Made by a program: the position numbers and the translations under genes
Source of the DNA: Streptomyces sp. TLI_235
Lineage (GTDB): Bacteria > Actinomycetota > Actinomycetes > Streptomycetales > Streptomycetaceae
NCBI GenBank assembly: GCA_002300355.1
Contig: NSGV01000001.1
Span: 4,712,001 to 4,776,000, forward strand
Direction of reading: 5' to 3'
Length of the DNA: 64,000 bases
The notes under the pieces: generated by a model
The model's input: only the letters and a program-made list of their open reading frames with translations
Database searches by the model: none
Told to the model about the DNA's origin: nothing
Part shown: positions 8,532 to 17,155 of the stretch, piece after piece
How the letters are laid out: the number at the start of each line of letters is the position of its first letter
Position numbering within the stretch: the first letter of the stretch is position 1

Positions 8532-9143
8532 GTGACCTCCGCAGCCGAGCAGCCCGCGCCCCGCAAGAAGACCGGCCGCCGCCCCGGCGGGGCCGACACC
8601 CGGCGGACGGTGCTGGAGGCCGCCCGGGCCGAGTTCGCGGCCCGCGGCTACCAGAAGGCCAGCATGCGGGCGATCGCCCGCGCGGCCGGGGTGGACGCCG
8701 CCCTGCTGCACCACTACTTCGGCAGCAAGGACAAGCTGTTCCTGGCCGCGCTGGAGTTCCCGGTCGACCCGCGGCTGATGGTCGACCAGGTGCTGGCCGG
8801 CGGCCGGGCGGAGGTCGGCGAGCGGGTCGCCCGGTTCGTCCTCGCGCTCTGGGAGCAGCCGACCGTCCGCGACCGGCTGCTCGCCGTGCTGCGGACGGCC
8901 GCCGCCTCCGAGGAGGTCGCCGGGCTGATGCGCGGCTTCATGGTGACCGAGGTGGTCTCCCGGCTGGCGGTCGGCCTCGACGTGCCGCAGCCGGAGCTCC
9001 GGGTGGAGCTGGTGATGTCGCAGATCCTCGGGCTGGCCATGGCCCGGTACGTGATCGCCGTCGAGCCGCTGGCCTCGGCACCGGCCGAGGAGCTGCTGCC
9101 GCTGCTGGCCCGCGCGGTGCAGGGGTACCTCGTCGAGGCCTAG
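8532..9143 (+). CDS. TetR/AcrR-family transcriptional regulator
   Basis: This protein of about 203 residues has an N-terminal TetR DNA-binding domain: RRTVLEAARAEFAARGYQ, then the recognition region MRAIARAAGVDAALLHHYFG, then SKDKLFLAALEFP. The rest is a helical ligand domain resembling the TetR_C_17 type. GTG at 8532 is preceded by GGGGAG at 9 nt, so I prefer it to an ATG at 8466 that has no ribosome site. It is divergent from deoC across the CTACGCGCGTAG palindrome and is the likely repressor of the deoC and phosphorylase operons. An IS701-type element sits exactly at its TAG stop, so the coding sequence is intact but its 3' untranslated region is replaced. Confidence 0.85.
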   Translation: MTSAAEQPAPRKKTGRRPGGADTRRTVLEAARAEFAARGYQKASMRAIARAAGVDAALLHHYFGSKDKLFLAALEFPVDPRLMVDQVLAGGRAEVGERVARFVLALWEQPTVRDRLLAVLRTAAASEEVAGLMRGFMVTEVVSRLAVGLDVPQPELRVELVMSQILGLAMARYVIAVEPLASAPAEELLPLLARAVQGYLVEA

Positions 9144-9160
9144 TACTGCAATCACAGTTA
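9144..9160 (+). repeat. Left terminal inverted repeat of the IS701-type element
   Basis: TACTGCAATCACAGTTA is a perfect complement of the right end at 12233-12249. It directly follows the CTAG target copy at 9140-9143, whose TAG is the stop codon of the TetR gene. Confidence 0.85.
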
Positions 9161-9190
9161 TGGGTGGGCTTGTTGTGATTGAGTGGGCTC

Positions 9191-9562
9191 GTGTCTGTGG
9201 ATTTTGGGGTGGGTCAGGTTGAGGCCTGGCGTGGGGTTCTGGCGGGGTTGCATGCGCGGTTCGCGTCGCGGTTTGCCAGGTCGGAGCCGCGTGGGCGGGC
9301 ACTGGAGTACATGGCGGGGCTGATGGCGCCGTTGGAGCGGAAGAACGGCTGGTCGCTGGCGGAACGCGCTGGTGAGGGACATCCGATCGGAATGCAGCGT
9401 CTGCTGGGCGAGGCGGACTGGGACGCCGACGGGGTGCGTCCGCGACTTCGTCGTCGAGCGCATCGGCGACAAGGCTGCGGTGCTGATCGGTGACGACACC
9501 GGGTTCCTGAAGAAGGGCGTCCGTTCGGCCGGGGTGCAGCGCCAATATTCCGGCACCGCCGG
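9191..9562 (+). pseudogene. IS701-family transposase, N-terminal fragment with frameshift
   Basis: The N-terminal third of a DDE transposase starts at GTG 9191 (VSVDFGVGQVEAWRGVLAGL). The frame is good through GMQRLLGEADWDADGVR near 9440, then shifts. The continuation RDFVVERIGDKAAVLIGDD and GFLKKGVRSAGVQRQYSGTAG lies in another frame, so a small indel has occurred around 9435-9450. The reading then stops at the boundary of the inserted ISAzo13-type element. The next residues (RTENCQIGTFLAYASPKG) are recovered intact on the far side at 11296. The first catalytic Asp of the DDE triad is in the GDDTGF segment. Confidence 0.85.
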
Positions 9563-11294
9563 GGCTTGTATTTCAATTACTGCCTGTTCAGCGGGAGTTG
9601 GTGGGAGGGTGGACCATGACTGTGCGTCCGCCCGTCACCGCGTTACGGGCCAAGTTCGATCGGATCCTGCCGCATCTTGATGAGCGGCGCCGTCGGCTCT
9701 ACCTGGCCAGCGAGGCTGCGGCCATCGGCCACGGCGGGATCACCCTGGTGGCCGCTGCGTCCGGGGCCAGCACCGCCACCGTCGCACGCGGCATCACTGA
9801 GTTGGCTGGGGACCCGGTGCCGACGCGGAGAGTCCGGGCGGCGGGAGCCGGCCGCAAGCCGTTGACGGTCACCAACCCCGGCCTGCTGGCGGCACTCGAG
9901 GCGCTGATCGAGCCGCACACCCGAGGTGATCCCGTCTCCCCGTTGCGATGGACCACCCTGTCGCTGCGGGCCCTGGCCTCGACCCTCACGTCGCAAGGCC
10001 ATCCGGTCGGTGCCGCAACCGTCGGGCGCCTACTGCACGGCCTGGGCTACAGCCTGCAGGGCACCGTCAAGACCACCGAGGGCGCCAGCCACCCGGACCG
10101 CGATGCCCAGTTCGCCCACCTGAACGCCACGGCCACCGCCTTCCTCGACGGTGGGCAGCCGGTGATCAGCGTCGACACCAAGGCCAAGGAATGGCTCGGC
10201 AACCGCGACCGGCCCGGCCGCACCTGGCAGCCGGGCAAGGACCCGATCAAAGTCGACTGCCACACCTTCACCACCAGCGACCAGCCCGTCGCCATCCCCT
10301 ACGGGATCTACGACATCGCCACCAACACCGGCTGGGTCAACGTCGGGACCGACCACGACACCTCCGAGTTCGCGGTCGAGTCCATACGCCGCTGGTGGCA
10401 GCGCCGCGGCCGGGTGCACCACCCGGACGCCACCCGGCTGCTGATCACCGCCGACGCCGGCGGCTCGAACGATCCCCGCCGCTGGACCTGGAAGAAGCAC
10501 CTGGCCGCCTTCGCGCTGGAGAGCGGACTGGAGATCACGGTCTGCCACTTCCCGCCGGGCACGTCGAAATGGAACAAAATCGAACACCGAATGTTCTGCC
10601 ACATCACCGCGAACTGGCGCGGCCGACCGCTGACCAGCTACCAAGTCGTCATCGAAACCATCGCCGCGACCACCACACGTACCGGGCTGACCATCGGCGC
10701 CGAGCTGGACACCGGCAGATACCGCCTGGGCTCCACGGTGACCGCTGCCGAGTTCCAGGCCTTGCCGATCACACCCAATGCGTTCCACGGCGACTGGAAC
10801 TACACGCTGGCACCCGTCCCGCCCCGAACGCCACCAGCGCCGGCGGCCGCCCGGCGGATCGACCCCGCCCTGACCGAGATGCTCAGCAATCCGGCCCTGA
10901 CCGGCATGCCACGGTCCGACTTCGAACACCTGGTAGCAGTCTCCGAGCCGTACTGGGACGCCCTCGCCGAGGCCGCCTTCCAGCGACGCTTCCACCGTCC
11001 ACGCAGCTACCTCCACCCGCAGACCAGCGGCCTCGACCACTACCACCGGCTCCTGACGGCGCTGTTGCGCCGCCGCAAGGCGATCACCAGCACCCTCCTG
11101 GCGGAGCTGCTGGGCGTCACCCGCACCAACCTCTCCAACCAGTTCCAAGACGGACACCGGCTCCTGGACCTGCACCGCGTCGTCGTCACACCACTGCCTG
11201 GATCGCCCGCCCGGACCCTCGAACAGCTTCGAGTTCGCTTGCCTGACGAGAATCCCCAGGAAGATCAACCCTGACAGTTATTCAGAGACAAGCC
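9563..11294 (+). mobile_element. ISAzo13-family insertion sequence nested in the IS701-type element
   Basis: The termini are imperfect inverted repeats: GGCTTGTATTTCAATTACTG on the left and, read inward from the right, GGCTTGTCTCTGAATAACTG. The element is about 1.73 kb with a single transposase gene. It inserted into the codons for SGTAG-RTENC of the IS701 transposase. The CCG(G) present on both sides is consistent with a 3-4 bp target duplication, but the GC-rich target makes the exact edge uncertain by a base. Its transposase is intact, so this is the younger and possibly still mobile element. Confidence 0.85.
9616..11274 (+). CDS. ISAzo13-family DDE transposase
   Basis: This intact 552-residue transposase has ATG at 9616 after GGGAGGG. 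An N-terminal helix-turn-helix region (GHGGITLVAAASGASTATVA) precedes the catalytic core. The DDE residues are visible as Asp187 (VISVDTKAKEW), Asp280 (LLITADAGGSN) and Glu323 (SKWNKIEHRMF). These are hallmarks of the ISAzo13 group. The C-terminus has a second helix-turn-helix-like segment (LLAELLGVTRTNLSNQF). No frameshift or internal stop is present. Confidence 0.9.
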   Translation: MTVRPPVTALRAKFDRILPHLDERRRRLYLASEAAAIGHGGITLVAAASGASTATVARGITELAGDPVPTRRVRAAGAGRKPLTVTNPGLLAALEALIEPHTRGDPVSPLRWTTLSLRALASTLTSQGHPVGAATVGRLLHGLGYSLQGTVKTTEGASHPDRDAQFAHLNATATAFLDGGQPVISVDTKAKEWLGNRDRPGRTWQPGKDPIKVDCHTFTTSDQPVAIPYGIYDIATNTGWVNVGTDHDTSEFAVESIRRWWQRRGRVHHPDATRLLITADAGGSNDPRRWTWKKHLAAFALESGLEITVCHFPPGTSKWNKIEHRMFCHITANWRGRPLTSYQVVIETIAATTTRTGLTIGAELDTGRYRLGSTVTAAEFQALPITPNAFHGDWNYTLAPVPPRTPPAPAAARRIDPALTEMLSNPALTGMPRSDFEHLVAVSEPYWDALAEAAFQRRFHRPRSYLHPQTSGLDHYHRLLTALLRRRKAITSTLLAELLGVTRTNLSNQFQDGHRLLDLHRVVVTPLPGSPARTLEQLRVRLPDENPQEDQP

Positions 11295-12235
11295 CCCGGC
11301 CGCACGGAGAACTGCCAGATCGGCACGTTTCTTGCCTACGCCTCGCCGAAGGGGCGGGCGTTGATCGATCGCGAGCTGTACCTGCCGGCCTCGTGGACGG
11401 ACGACCGGGGACGGTGCCGGGCGGCCGGTGTTCCGGACGAGGTGCCGTTCGCCACGAAGATCGAACACTTCCAGGCGATGCTCCAGCGGGCCCTCGACGC
11501 CGAGGTGCCGTTCGCGTGGGTGACCGCCGACGAGGCGTACGGACAGGTCAAGCGCCTGCGGTACTGGATGGAACAACGGTCGGTGGCGCACGTGCTGGCG
11601 ACCAAGGTCAACGACACCGTCATCACTGTCCGCGGCGGCGATACCCGGGTCGACGCCCTGGTCGCGGGGCTGCCCCGGCAGGCGTGGAAGCGCCTGTCCG
11701 CCGGGGCTGGCTCGCACGGTCAAAGGCTCTACGACTGGGCCCGTGTCCCGATTCGGATCTGGTGGGAGAACGGCTTCGGTCACTGGGTCCTCGCCCGCCG
11801 GAGCGTTACCGACCCCACCGAGATCGCCTACTACGTTTGCTACGGCCCGGCCGGTACCCGCCTGAAGGACCTGGCCACGGTGGCCGGCGCGAGATGGGCG
11901 GTGGAGGAATGTTTCCAGGCCGCGAAGAACGAGTGCGGCCTGGACCACTACCAGGTCCGTCGCTACGACGCCTGGTACCGCCACATCACCCTGTCCATGG
12001 CCACCCTCGCCGCCCTGACCGCCATCCGCGCACAAGAGCTGCCAAAGGGGGCTGCGATCTCGGACAAACCGGCCTGATACCCCTGTCCGTCGCGGAGATC
12101 CGCCGCCTCATCGGCTTCCTCTTACGCCCGCAAAACCTCACGCCGGCACACCATCTGCACTGGTCGTGGTGGAGACGGCGCAGCCAGATGCGCGCACGCC
12201 ACAGTCACTACAAACGCCGAGGCCAGATCCCGTAA
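11295..12235 (+). pseudogene. IS701-family transposase, C-terminal fragment with frameshift
   Basis: This continues the interrupted transposase: RTENCQIGTFLAYASPKGRALIDRELYLP, then a catalytic Asp in AWVTADEAYGQ and the region GARWAVEECFQAAKNECGLDHYQVR. The main frame ends early at 12077 (ISDKPA-stop). The normal C-terminus LIPLSVAEIRRLIGFLL follows in another frame to a TAA at 12233-12235, so there is a second indel near 12070. A TTA leucine codon, rare in this DNA, occurs at 12121-12123. Two frameshifts plus the insertion show that decay began independently of the nested element. Confidence 0.85.
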
Positions 12236-12249
12236 CTGTGATTGCAGTA
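12233..12249 (-). repeat. Right terminal inverted repeat of the IS701-type element
   Basis: TAACTGTGATTGCAGTA is complementary to the left end at 9144-9160 and is followed by the second CTAG target copy (12250-12253). The transposase stop TAA overlaps its first bases. Confidence 0.85.
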
Positions 12250-12276
12250 CTAGTGCCCGTACGTCGGTTGCCCGTG

Positions 12277-12810
12277 CTACGGCTCCGGGTGGTTCTCCAG
12301 CAGGCCCAGGGCCGCGGCGAAGGCGGAGAAGCTCGGCGCGGCGACCCGCCAGGTGTACTCCTGCGGGTTCGTCCAGATGTCGCTGCCCACCACCTGTGGG
12401 TCGGCCGGGTCGGTGCGGTAGTCGAGCGCGAGCGCGATGTCGTCGCCGACGGTGCGGGCGACCGCGATGAGCACGGCCCGCTCGGCGTCCAGCCAGGGCA
12501 GCTCCACCGGGCCGTCGGCGGTGCTGCCGCGGGCCTGCCGGAAGAGCGGCCCGAGGTCCTCGCCCGAGAGGTCGTCGAGCGAGGCGGACTGGCGGCGCAC
12601 CGCCGCCGCGTCGGCGAGCAGCTCCAGCGGGTCGGTGAACCACGGCAGCGCCGCGGCGAGGGCCTCGTCGCCCGGGTGCCGCCACCGGCCGTCGGCGATC
12701 AGGTCGAGCAGCAGCCGCGGCAGCGGCAGGCCTCGGACGGTGTCGTCGTCGGTGCCGGCGGTGCCGGCGGTGTCGGCGTCGAGGGTCTCGGGAGCGTCCG
12801 ATGCGGTCAC
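12277..12810 (-). CDS. Uncharacterised acidic protein, about 177 aa
   Basis: The GTG at 12810 follows AGGGTGGG; an ATG at 12846 would add 12 residues (MDNRPADQQGGR). After a Thr/Asp-rich N-terminus comes PLPRLLLDLIADGRWRHPGDEALAAALPWF. The C-terminus VGSDIWTNPQEYTWRVAAPSFSAFAAALGL has a Trp-rich acidic surface reminiscent of SUKH/SMI1-type proteins. That resemblance is weak and unproven. There is no signal peptide or membrane segment. It is transcribed toward the IS701-type element, which ends 24 nt past its stop, and its promoter region faces the ABC exporter genes. Confidence 0.6.
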   Translation of the reverse strand: MTASDAPETLDADTAGTAGTDDDTVRGLPLPRLLLDLIADGRWRHPGDEALAAALPWFTDPLELLADAAAVRRQSASLDDLSGEDLGPLFRQARGSTADGPVELPWLDAERAVLIAVARTVGDDIALALDYRTDPADPQVVGSDIWTNPQEYTWRVAAPSFSAFAAALGLLENHPEP

Positions 12811-12915
12811 GCGCCCACCCTGCTGGTCGGCGGGCCGGTTGTCCATGCCTGATCCGGGCCGGCCGGCCCCGTCCGGTGTCTTGACGGGCGGGGTGCGGAG
12901 CGCAAAACTCATCGC

Positions 12916-13695
12916 ATGATGAATTCTGAGGCGGGGCCCGGCCCCGCGATCCGGACCGACGGTCTCACCGTGGTCCGCGGCGGCCGCCCCGTACTGCACG
13001 GCCTCGACCTGGAGATCCCGCGCGGATCCGTGACCGGCCTGCTCGGCCCCAGCGGCTGCGGCAAGACCACCCTGCTCCGCTCGGTCGTCGGCGTGCAGCG
13101 CACCGCCGGCGGCACCGTCGAGGTGCTCGGCCGCCCGGCCGGCGACGCCGCCCTGCGCCACCGGGTCGGATACGTCACCCAGGCGCCCTCCGTCTACACC
13201 GACCTCACCGTCGGCGAGAACCTCGCCTACTTCGCCGCCGTCCTCGGCGCGCCGAAGAGCGACCCGGTTCGGGTGATCCGCCAGGTCGGCCTGGTCGGCC
13301 ACGAACACGACCCCGCCGGACGGCTCTCCGGCGGCCAGCGCGCCCGCGTCTCGCTCGCCGCCGCCCTGCTCGGCACCCCCGAACTGCTCGTCCTCGACGA
13401 GCCCACGGTCGGCCTCGACCCGGTGCTCCGCCAGGACCTCTGGCGGCTCTTCCGCGGCCTCGCCGAGGACGGCGCCACGCTGCTGGTCTCCAGCCACGTC
13501 ATGGACGAGGCCACCCGCTGCGACCGCCTGCTGCTGATGCGCGACGGCCGCCTGCTCGCCCACGACACCCCCGCCGCCCTGCTCGCGGCCACCGGCGCCG
13601 CCGACATCGACAGCGCCTTCCTCCGCCTCGTCGAGGGCGACCCGGCCACCGGACAGGCCACGGCCACCGCCGACAGCGTGGAGACCGCACGATGA
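12916..13695 (+). CDS. ABC transporter ATP-binding protein
   Basis: This is a 259-residue ATPase of an ABC-2 type exporter. Walker A is GPSGCGKTT (about residues 44-52), the signature is LSGGQRARVSLA and Walker B is LLVLDEPTVGLDP; the switch histidine is in LLVSSHVMDEATRCDR. It overlaps the next gene by 4 nt (ATGA), so both proteins are made together and form a two-gene efflux system. Such pairs export drugs, lipids or polymers. The substrate is not evident. Confidence 0.92.
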   Translation: MMNSEAGPGPAIRTDGLTVVRGGRPVLHGLDLEIPRGSVTGLLGPSGCGKTTLLRSVVGVQRTAGGTVEVLGRPAGDAALRHRVGYVTQAPSVYTDLTVGENLAYFAAVLGAPKSDPVRVIRQVGLVGHEHDPAGRLSGGQRARVSLAAALLGTPELLVLDEPTVGLDPVLRQDLWRLFRGLAEDGATLLVSSHVMDEATRCDRLLLMRDGRLLAHDTPAALLAATGAADIDSAFLRLVEGDPATGQATATADSVETAR

Positions 13696-14429
13696 ACCTG
13701 CAGCGCACCCTCGCCACCGCCCGACGCGTCCTCGCCCAGCTGCGCCACGACCCGCGCACCCTCGCGATGCTGCTGGTCGTCCCATGCGTCCTGCTGACCC
13801 TGCTGCGCTACATGTACGACGGGCAGCCGGACACCTTCGACCGGATCGGCCCGGCCCTGCTCGGGATCTTCCCGCTGCTGGTGATGTTCCTGGTCACCTC
13901 CGTCGCCATGCTGCGCGAACGCACCAGCGGCACCCTGGAGCGGCTGCTCACCATGCCGCTCGGCAAGCTGGACCTGCTGCTGGGCTACGCCCTCGCCTTC
14001 GGCCTGGTCGCCCTCGTCCAGGCCGCGCTCGCCTCGGCGCTCACCATCGGCCTGCTCGGCCTGGACGTGGCCGGGCCGACCTGGCTGCTCTTCGCCGTCG
14101 CGGTCGGCGACGGCCTGCTCGGCATGGCGCTCGGCCTGCTGGTCTCCGCCTTCGCCGCCACCGAGTTCCAGGCCGTGCAGTTCCTGCCCGCCGTCCTGCT
14201 GCCGCAGTTCCTGCTCTGCGGCCTGTTCGTGCCCCGCGAGCAGATGGCGGACGTGCTGCGCTGGGCCTCCGACGTGATGCCGCTCTCCTACGCGGTCGAC
14301 GCGATGGGCCGGCTCACCGTGCAGAGCGGCGTCGGCGGCGAGGTGGTCCGCGACCTCGCCGTCATCGCCGGCTGCGCGCTGCTCGCCCTCGGCCTCGGCG
14401 CGGCGACCCTGCGCCGCCGCACCCCCTGA
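13692..14429 (+). CDS. ABC-2 type transporter permease
   Basis: This 245-residue membrane protein has about six transmembrane segments. The first follows LRHDPRTLAMLLVVPCVLLTLL, and there is a conserved ERTSGTLERLLTMPLGKLDLLLGY loop, the classic ABC-2 permease signature. The segment LPQFLLCGLFVPREQMADVLRWASDVMPLSYAVDAM is also typical of drug-export permeases. It is translationally coupled to the ATPase upstream. A strong stem-loop 35 nt after its stop probably ends the transcript. Confidence 0.92.
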   Translation: MNLQRTLATARRVLAQLRHDPRTLAMLLVVPCVLLTLLRYMYDGQPDTFDRIGPALLGIFPLLVMFLVTSVAMLRERTSGTLERLLTMPLGKLDLLLGYALAFGLVALVQAALASALTIGLLGLDVAGPTWLLFAVAVGDGLLGMALGLLVSAFAATEFQAVQFLPAVLLPQFLLCGLFVPREQMADVLRWASDVMPLSYAVDAMGRLTVQSGVGGEVVRDLAVIAGCALLALGLGAATLRRRTP

Positions 14430-14463
14430 CGGCCCGCACCGTCCGGCCCGCACCGTCCGGCCC

Positions 14464-14507
14464 GCGCCGCCGGCCCGAGGGGAGAAGCCCCCGCGGGCCG
14501 GCGGCGC
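14464..14507 (+). terminator. Stem-loop after the ABC exporter operon
   Basis: GCGCCGCCGGCCCG pairs perfectly with CGGGCCGGCGGCGC across a 16-nt loop. It is preceded by a short tandem duplication of GCACCGTCCGGCCC. The position is right for terminating the ABC pair. Confidence 0.6.
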
Positions 14508-14580
14508 GCGGCGTGACCCGCGCGGATCCGGTCGCCGGGGTCCCTGGGGCGGAGGGGCCCCATGCGGCAGAATCGTCCCC

Positions 14581-15228
14581 ATGACCGAATCCGACGGCAC
14601 GCCCCACCCGGGCCCCGCCGCACCCGAGGAGCCGGAGTACGCCGACCGCGTCTACCGCTCCGGCCCCGGCATCATCTCCGGCGTCCTGCTGCTCGCCGTG
14701 GCCGCCTGGCTGATCGGCGACGCCGTGATCTCCGGCACCGGCCGAACGCCCTGGGTGGCGCTCGCCGCCGCACCGGTCTTCGTCTTCCCGGTGATCGCCT
14801 ACACGCTGCGCCCCGCCGTCTACGCGAACGAGCGCCGCATGCTCGTCCGCAACCCGCTGCGCAGCGTCCACGCGCCGTGGTCGGAGGTGGAGGGGCTGCG
14901 GTCGGGCTACTCGGTCGAGCTGTTCGCCGCCGGCCACAAGTACCAGGTCTGGGCGGTGCCGGTGTCGATCCGCCAGCGGAAGGCGGCGAACCGCCGGGCG
15001 ATGCGGGTCGCCAAGGACGGCGCGCCGTCGGCTCCGCTGCGGGCGGGCGAGAACGACCCGACCCGGGCCTGGTCCGACCAGGTGGTCGCGAACCTGCTGG
15101 AGATGGCCGAGCGGTACGCCGGCAAGCCCGAGGCCAAGGGCGAGGTGGCCGTCCGCTGGTGCTGGTGGGTGATCGTGCCGACCGTGCTCGGCCTGATCGC
15201 GCTGGTGACCCTGATCGCCGCCGGCTGA
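14581..15228 (+). CDS. PH-domain-like membrane protein
   Basis: This 215-residue protein has two transmembrane segments near the N-terminus (IISGVLLLAVAAWLIGDAVI and WVALAAAPVFVFPVIAYTL). A bacterial pleckstrin-homology-like region follows (RPAVYANERRMLVRNPLRSVHAPWSEVEGLRSG). A third hydrophobic helix lies at the C-terminus (WWVIVPTVLGLIALVTLIAAG). The NERRMLVRNPLR...PWSEVE pattern is the usual signature of these DUF/PH proteins in actinomycetes. The function is unknown; membrane-associated scaffolding is inferred. Confidence 0.78.
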   Translation: MTESDGTPHPGPAAPEEPEYADRVYRSGPGIISGVLLLAVAAWLIGDAVISGTGRTPWVALAAAPVFVFPVIAYTLRPAVYANERRMLVRNPLRSVHAPWSEVEGLRSGYSVELFAAGHKYQVWAVPVSIRQRKAANRRAMRVAKDGAPSAPLRAGENDPTRAWSDQVVANLLEMAERYAGKPEAKGEVAVRWCWWVIVPTVLGLIALVTLIAAG

Positions 15229-15265
15229 CGCGCCGGCCGCCCGCGCGGCCCCCGGGAGTGCACAC

Positions 15266-15297
15266 GGGCCCCCGCCGACCGAGGTCGGCGGGGGCCC
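15266..15297. terminator. Bidirectional terminator between convergent genes
   Basis: GGGCCCCCGCCGACC pairs perfectly with GGTCGGCGGGGGCCC around a 2-nt centre. It sits between the plus-strand PH-like gene (ending 15228) and the minus-strand mutase gene (ending 15356). Confidence 0.75.
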
Positions 15298-15355
15298 GCT
15301 GCCGTGGGCGCCTCCCGTGGGACGAAGCGGGGTGTCCGCGGGGAGGCGCCGGCCG

Positions 15356-17053
15356 TCAGGCGCCGATGCCTGCGGCAGCCGCGAGGTCGCGCTTGATGCC
15401 GTCGAGCAGCGCGGCGGCGCGCTCACGGGCACCCGCCAGGTCGGCGGCGGCGGCGACCGGGAGCACGACCTCCAGGTAGCACTTCAGCTTGGGCTCCGTA
15501 CCGGAGGGCCGGACCACGATCCGGGCCGAGCGGACGCCCTCGCCGGCCAGGTGGTAGCGCAGGCCGTCGGTGGCCGGCAGGTCGGCGGAGCCGGCCGTGA
15601 GGTCGTCGGCCCGCTCGACCCGCAGCCCGGCCAGGACGGTCGGCGGGCGCTCGCGCAGCCGGTGCATGGCGTCCGCGATCAGCGACAGGTCGTCGACCCG
15701 GGCGGACAGCTGGTCGGTGGCGTGCAGGCCGTGCTCCAGCGCCAGGTCGTCCAGCAGGTCGGTGAGGGTCCGGCCGGACCGCTTGAGGGTGGCCGCGAGC
15801 TCGGCGACCAGCAGGGCGGCGGTGATGCCGTCCTTGTCGCGGACGCCTGCCGGGTCGACGCAGTAGCCGAGCGCCTCCTCGTAGCCGTAGCGCAGCCCCT
15901 CGGCGCGGGAGATCCACTTGAAGCCGGTGAGCGTCTCGGCGTAGCCGAGGCCCGCGGCGGCGGCGATCCGGCCGAGCAGGGTGGAGGAGACGATGGTGGT
16001 GGCGAAGGTGCCGCCGACCCGCTTGGCGACCAGGGCCGAGCCGAGCAGGGCGCCGACGTCGTCGCCGCGCAGCATCCGCCAGCCGCCGTTGTCCGGGACG
16101 GCCACCGCGCAGCGGTCGGCGTCCGGGTCGTTGGCGATGACGATGTCCGGGCCGACGGCGGTCGCCGTGCGGAAGGACAGGTCCATCGCGCCGGGCTCCT
16201 CCGGGTTGGGGAAGACCACGGTCGGGAAGTCCGGGTCGGGCTCGGCCTGCTCGGCGACCACGGTGGGAGCCGGGAAGCCGGCCTGCTTGAAGGCGGCGAG
16301 CAGCACGTCCCGGCCGACGCCGTGCAGCGGCGTGTAGACCACGTCCAGGTCGCGCGGACCGGCCGGGTCGAGCACGGTGACGGCGCGGTCCAGATAGGCC
16401 TCGACGACGTCGTCGCCGAGCACCTCCCAGCCGCCCTCGGCGAGCGGGACCTCGGAGAGGGCGCCGATCGCGTCGATCTCGGCGGCGATGTCGGCGTCCG
16501 CAGGCGGGACGATCTGCGAGCCGTCGCCCAGGTAGACCTTGTAGCCGTTGTCCTGCGACGGGTTGTGGCTGGCGGTCACGGTGACGCCGGCCGCGGCGCC
16601 GAGGTGGCGGATCGCGAAGGCGAGCACCGGGGTGGGCAGCGGCCGCGGCAGCAGGGCGGCCCGCAGGCCGGCGCCGACCACGACGGCGGCGGTGTCCCGG
16701 GCGAAGTCGTACGACTTGTGGCGGGCGTCGTAGCCGACCACCACGAGGTCGCCCAGCTGCGGGTTCCGGCGGACGTACGCGGCGAGGCCGGCGGCGGCGC
16801 GGATCACCACCGCGCGGTTCATCCGCATCGGTCCGGCGCCGAGCTCGCCGCGCAGGCCCGCGGTGCCGAACTGCAGGCGGCCGGCGAAACGGTCGGCCAG
16901 CCGGGACCAGGCGAGCCGCTCCCCGGACTCGGCGTCGGGGCCCTCGGCGGAGACGAGCAGCTCGGTGAGCTCCGCGCGGGTCTGCGGGTCGGGATCCTCG
17001 GCGAGCCACGCGCGGGCCCGGGCAAGGAGGTCGGTGGTAGGTGCCTGCGCCAT
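15356..17053 (-). CDS. Phospho-sugar mutase (alpha-D-phosphohexomutase superfamily), probable phosphopentomutase
   Basis: This 565-residue mutase has the phosphoserine loop TASHNPSQDNGYKVY, the metal loop NDPDADRC, the sugar-binding loop GFKWI and the phosphate-binding loop RPSGTEPKLKCYL. Such proteins are usually labelled phosphomannomutase/phosphoglucomutase. This one lies just downstream of a purine nucleoside phosphorylase and near deoC. The step missing between those two enzymes is interconversion of (deoxy)ribose 1- and 5-phosphate, so a phosphopentomutase role is likely. A stem-loop separates it from the phosphorylase, so it may also have its own promoter. Confidence 0.88.
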   Translation of the reverse strand: MAQAPTTDLLARARAWLAEDPDPQTRAELTELLVSAEGPDAESGERLAWSRLADRFAGRLQFGTAGLRGELGAGPMRMNRAVVIRAAAGLAAYVRRNPQLGDLVVVGYDARHKSYDFARDTAAVVVGAGLRAALLPRPLPTPVLAFAIRHLGAAAGVTVTASHNPSQDNGYKVYLGDGSQIVPPADADIAAEIDAIGALSEVPLAEGGWEVLGDDVVEAYLDRAVTVLDPAGPRDLDVVYTPLHGVGRDVLLAAFKQAGFPAPTVVAEQAEPDPDFPTVVFPNPEEPGAMDLSFRTATAVGPDIVIANDPDADRCAVAVPDNGGWRMLRGDDVGALLGSALVAKRVGGTFATTIVSSTLLGRIAAAAGLGYAETLTGFKWISRAEGLRYGYEEALGYCVDPAGVRDKDGITAALLVAELAATLKRSGRTLTDLLDDLALEHGLHATDQLSARVDDLSLIADAMHRLRERPPTVLAGLRVERADDLTAGSADLPATDGLRYHLAGEGVRSARIVVRPSGTEPKLKCYLEVVLPVAAAADLAGARERAAALLDGIKRDLAAAAGIGA

Positions 17054-17084
17054 GGTGCGAGCTCCAAACGAGGGTGTGGGCCGG

Positions 17085-17129
17085 CCGGCGGCGGCCGCGG
17101 CACCGCGAGGGTGCGCGGCCTGCCGCCGG
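17085..17129 (-). terminator. Stem-loop between phosphorylase and mutase genes
   Basis: CCGGCGGC-GGCCGCGGCACC pairs with GGGTGCGCGGCC-TGCCGCCGG with two single-base bulges. It could terminate or attenuate transcription from the phosphorylase into the mutase gene. Confidence 0.5.
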
Positions 17130-17155
17130 TCTACTGATTCTGCGTCAGCGCGTGC

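Larger units (their letters stand above)
9144..12249. mobile_element. IS701-family element, interrupted by an ISAzo13-family element
   Basis: The ends are perfect inverted repeats, TACTGCAATCACAGTTA on the left (9144-9160) and its complement on the right (12233-12249). They are flanked by a CTAG duplication (9140-9143 and 12250-12253), as expected for IS701-type targets. Subtracting the inner insertion leaves about 1.37 kb, a normal length for this family. Its transposase matches IS701 proteins (APLERKNGWSLAERAGEG; DDTGFLKKGVRSAGVQRQYSG; WVTADEAYGQ). The transposase is frameshifted twice and split, so the copy is dead unless rescued in trans. It lies between two convergent genes and breaks neither. 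Confidence 0.9.

Noticed and set aside
7422..9545. Extension of deoC upstream to a 707-codon protein
   Set aside because: The added part covers the regulatory palindrome, the divergent tetR and IS701 DNA, and encodes no recognisable domain. The ATG at 8408 gives a normal DeoC.
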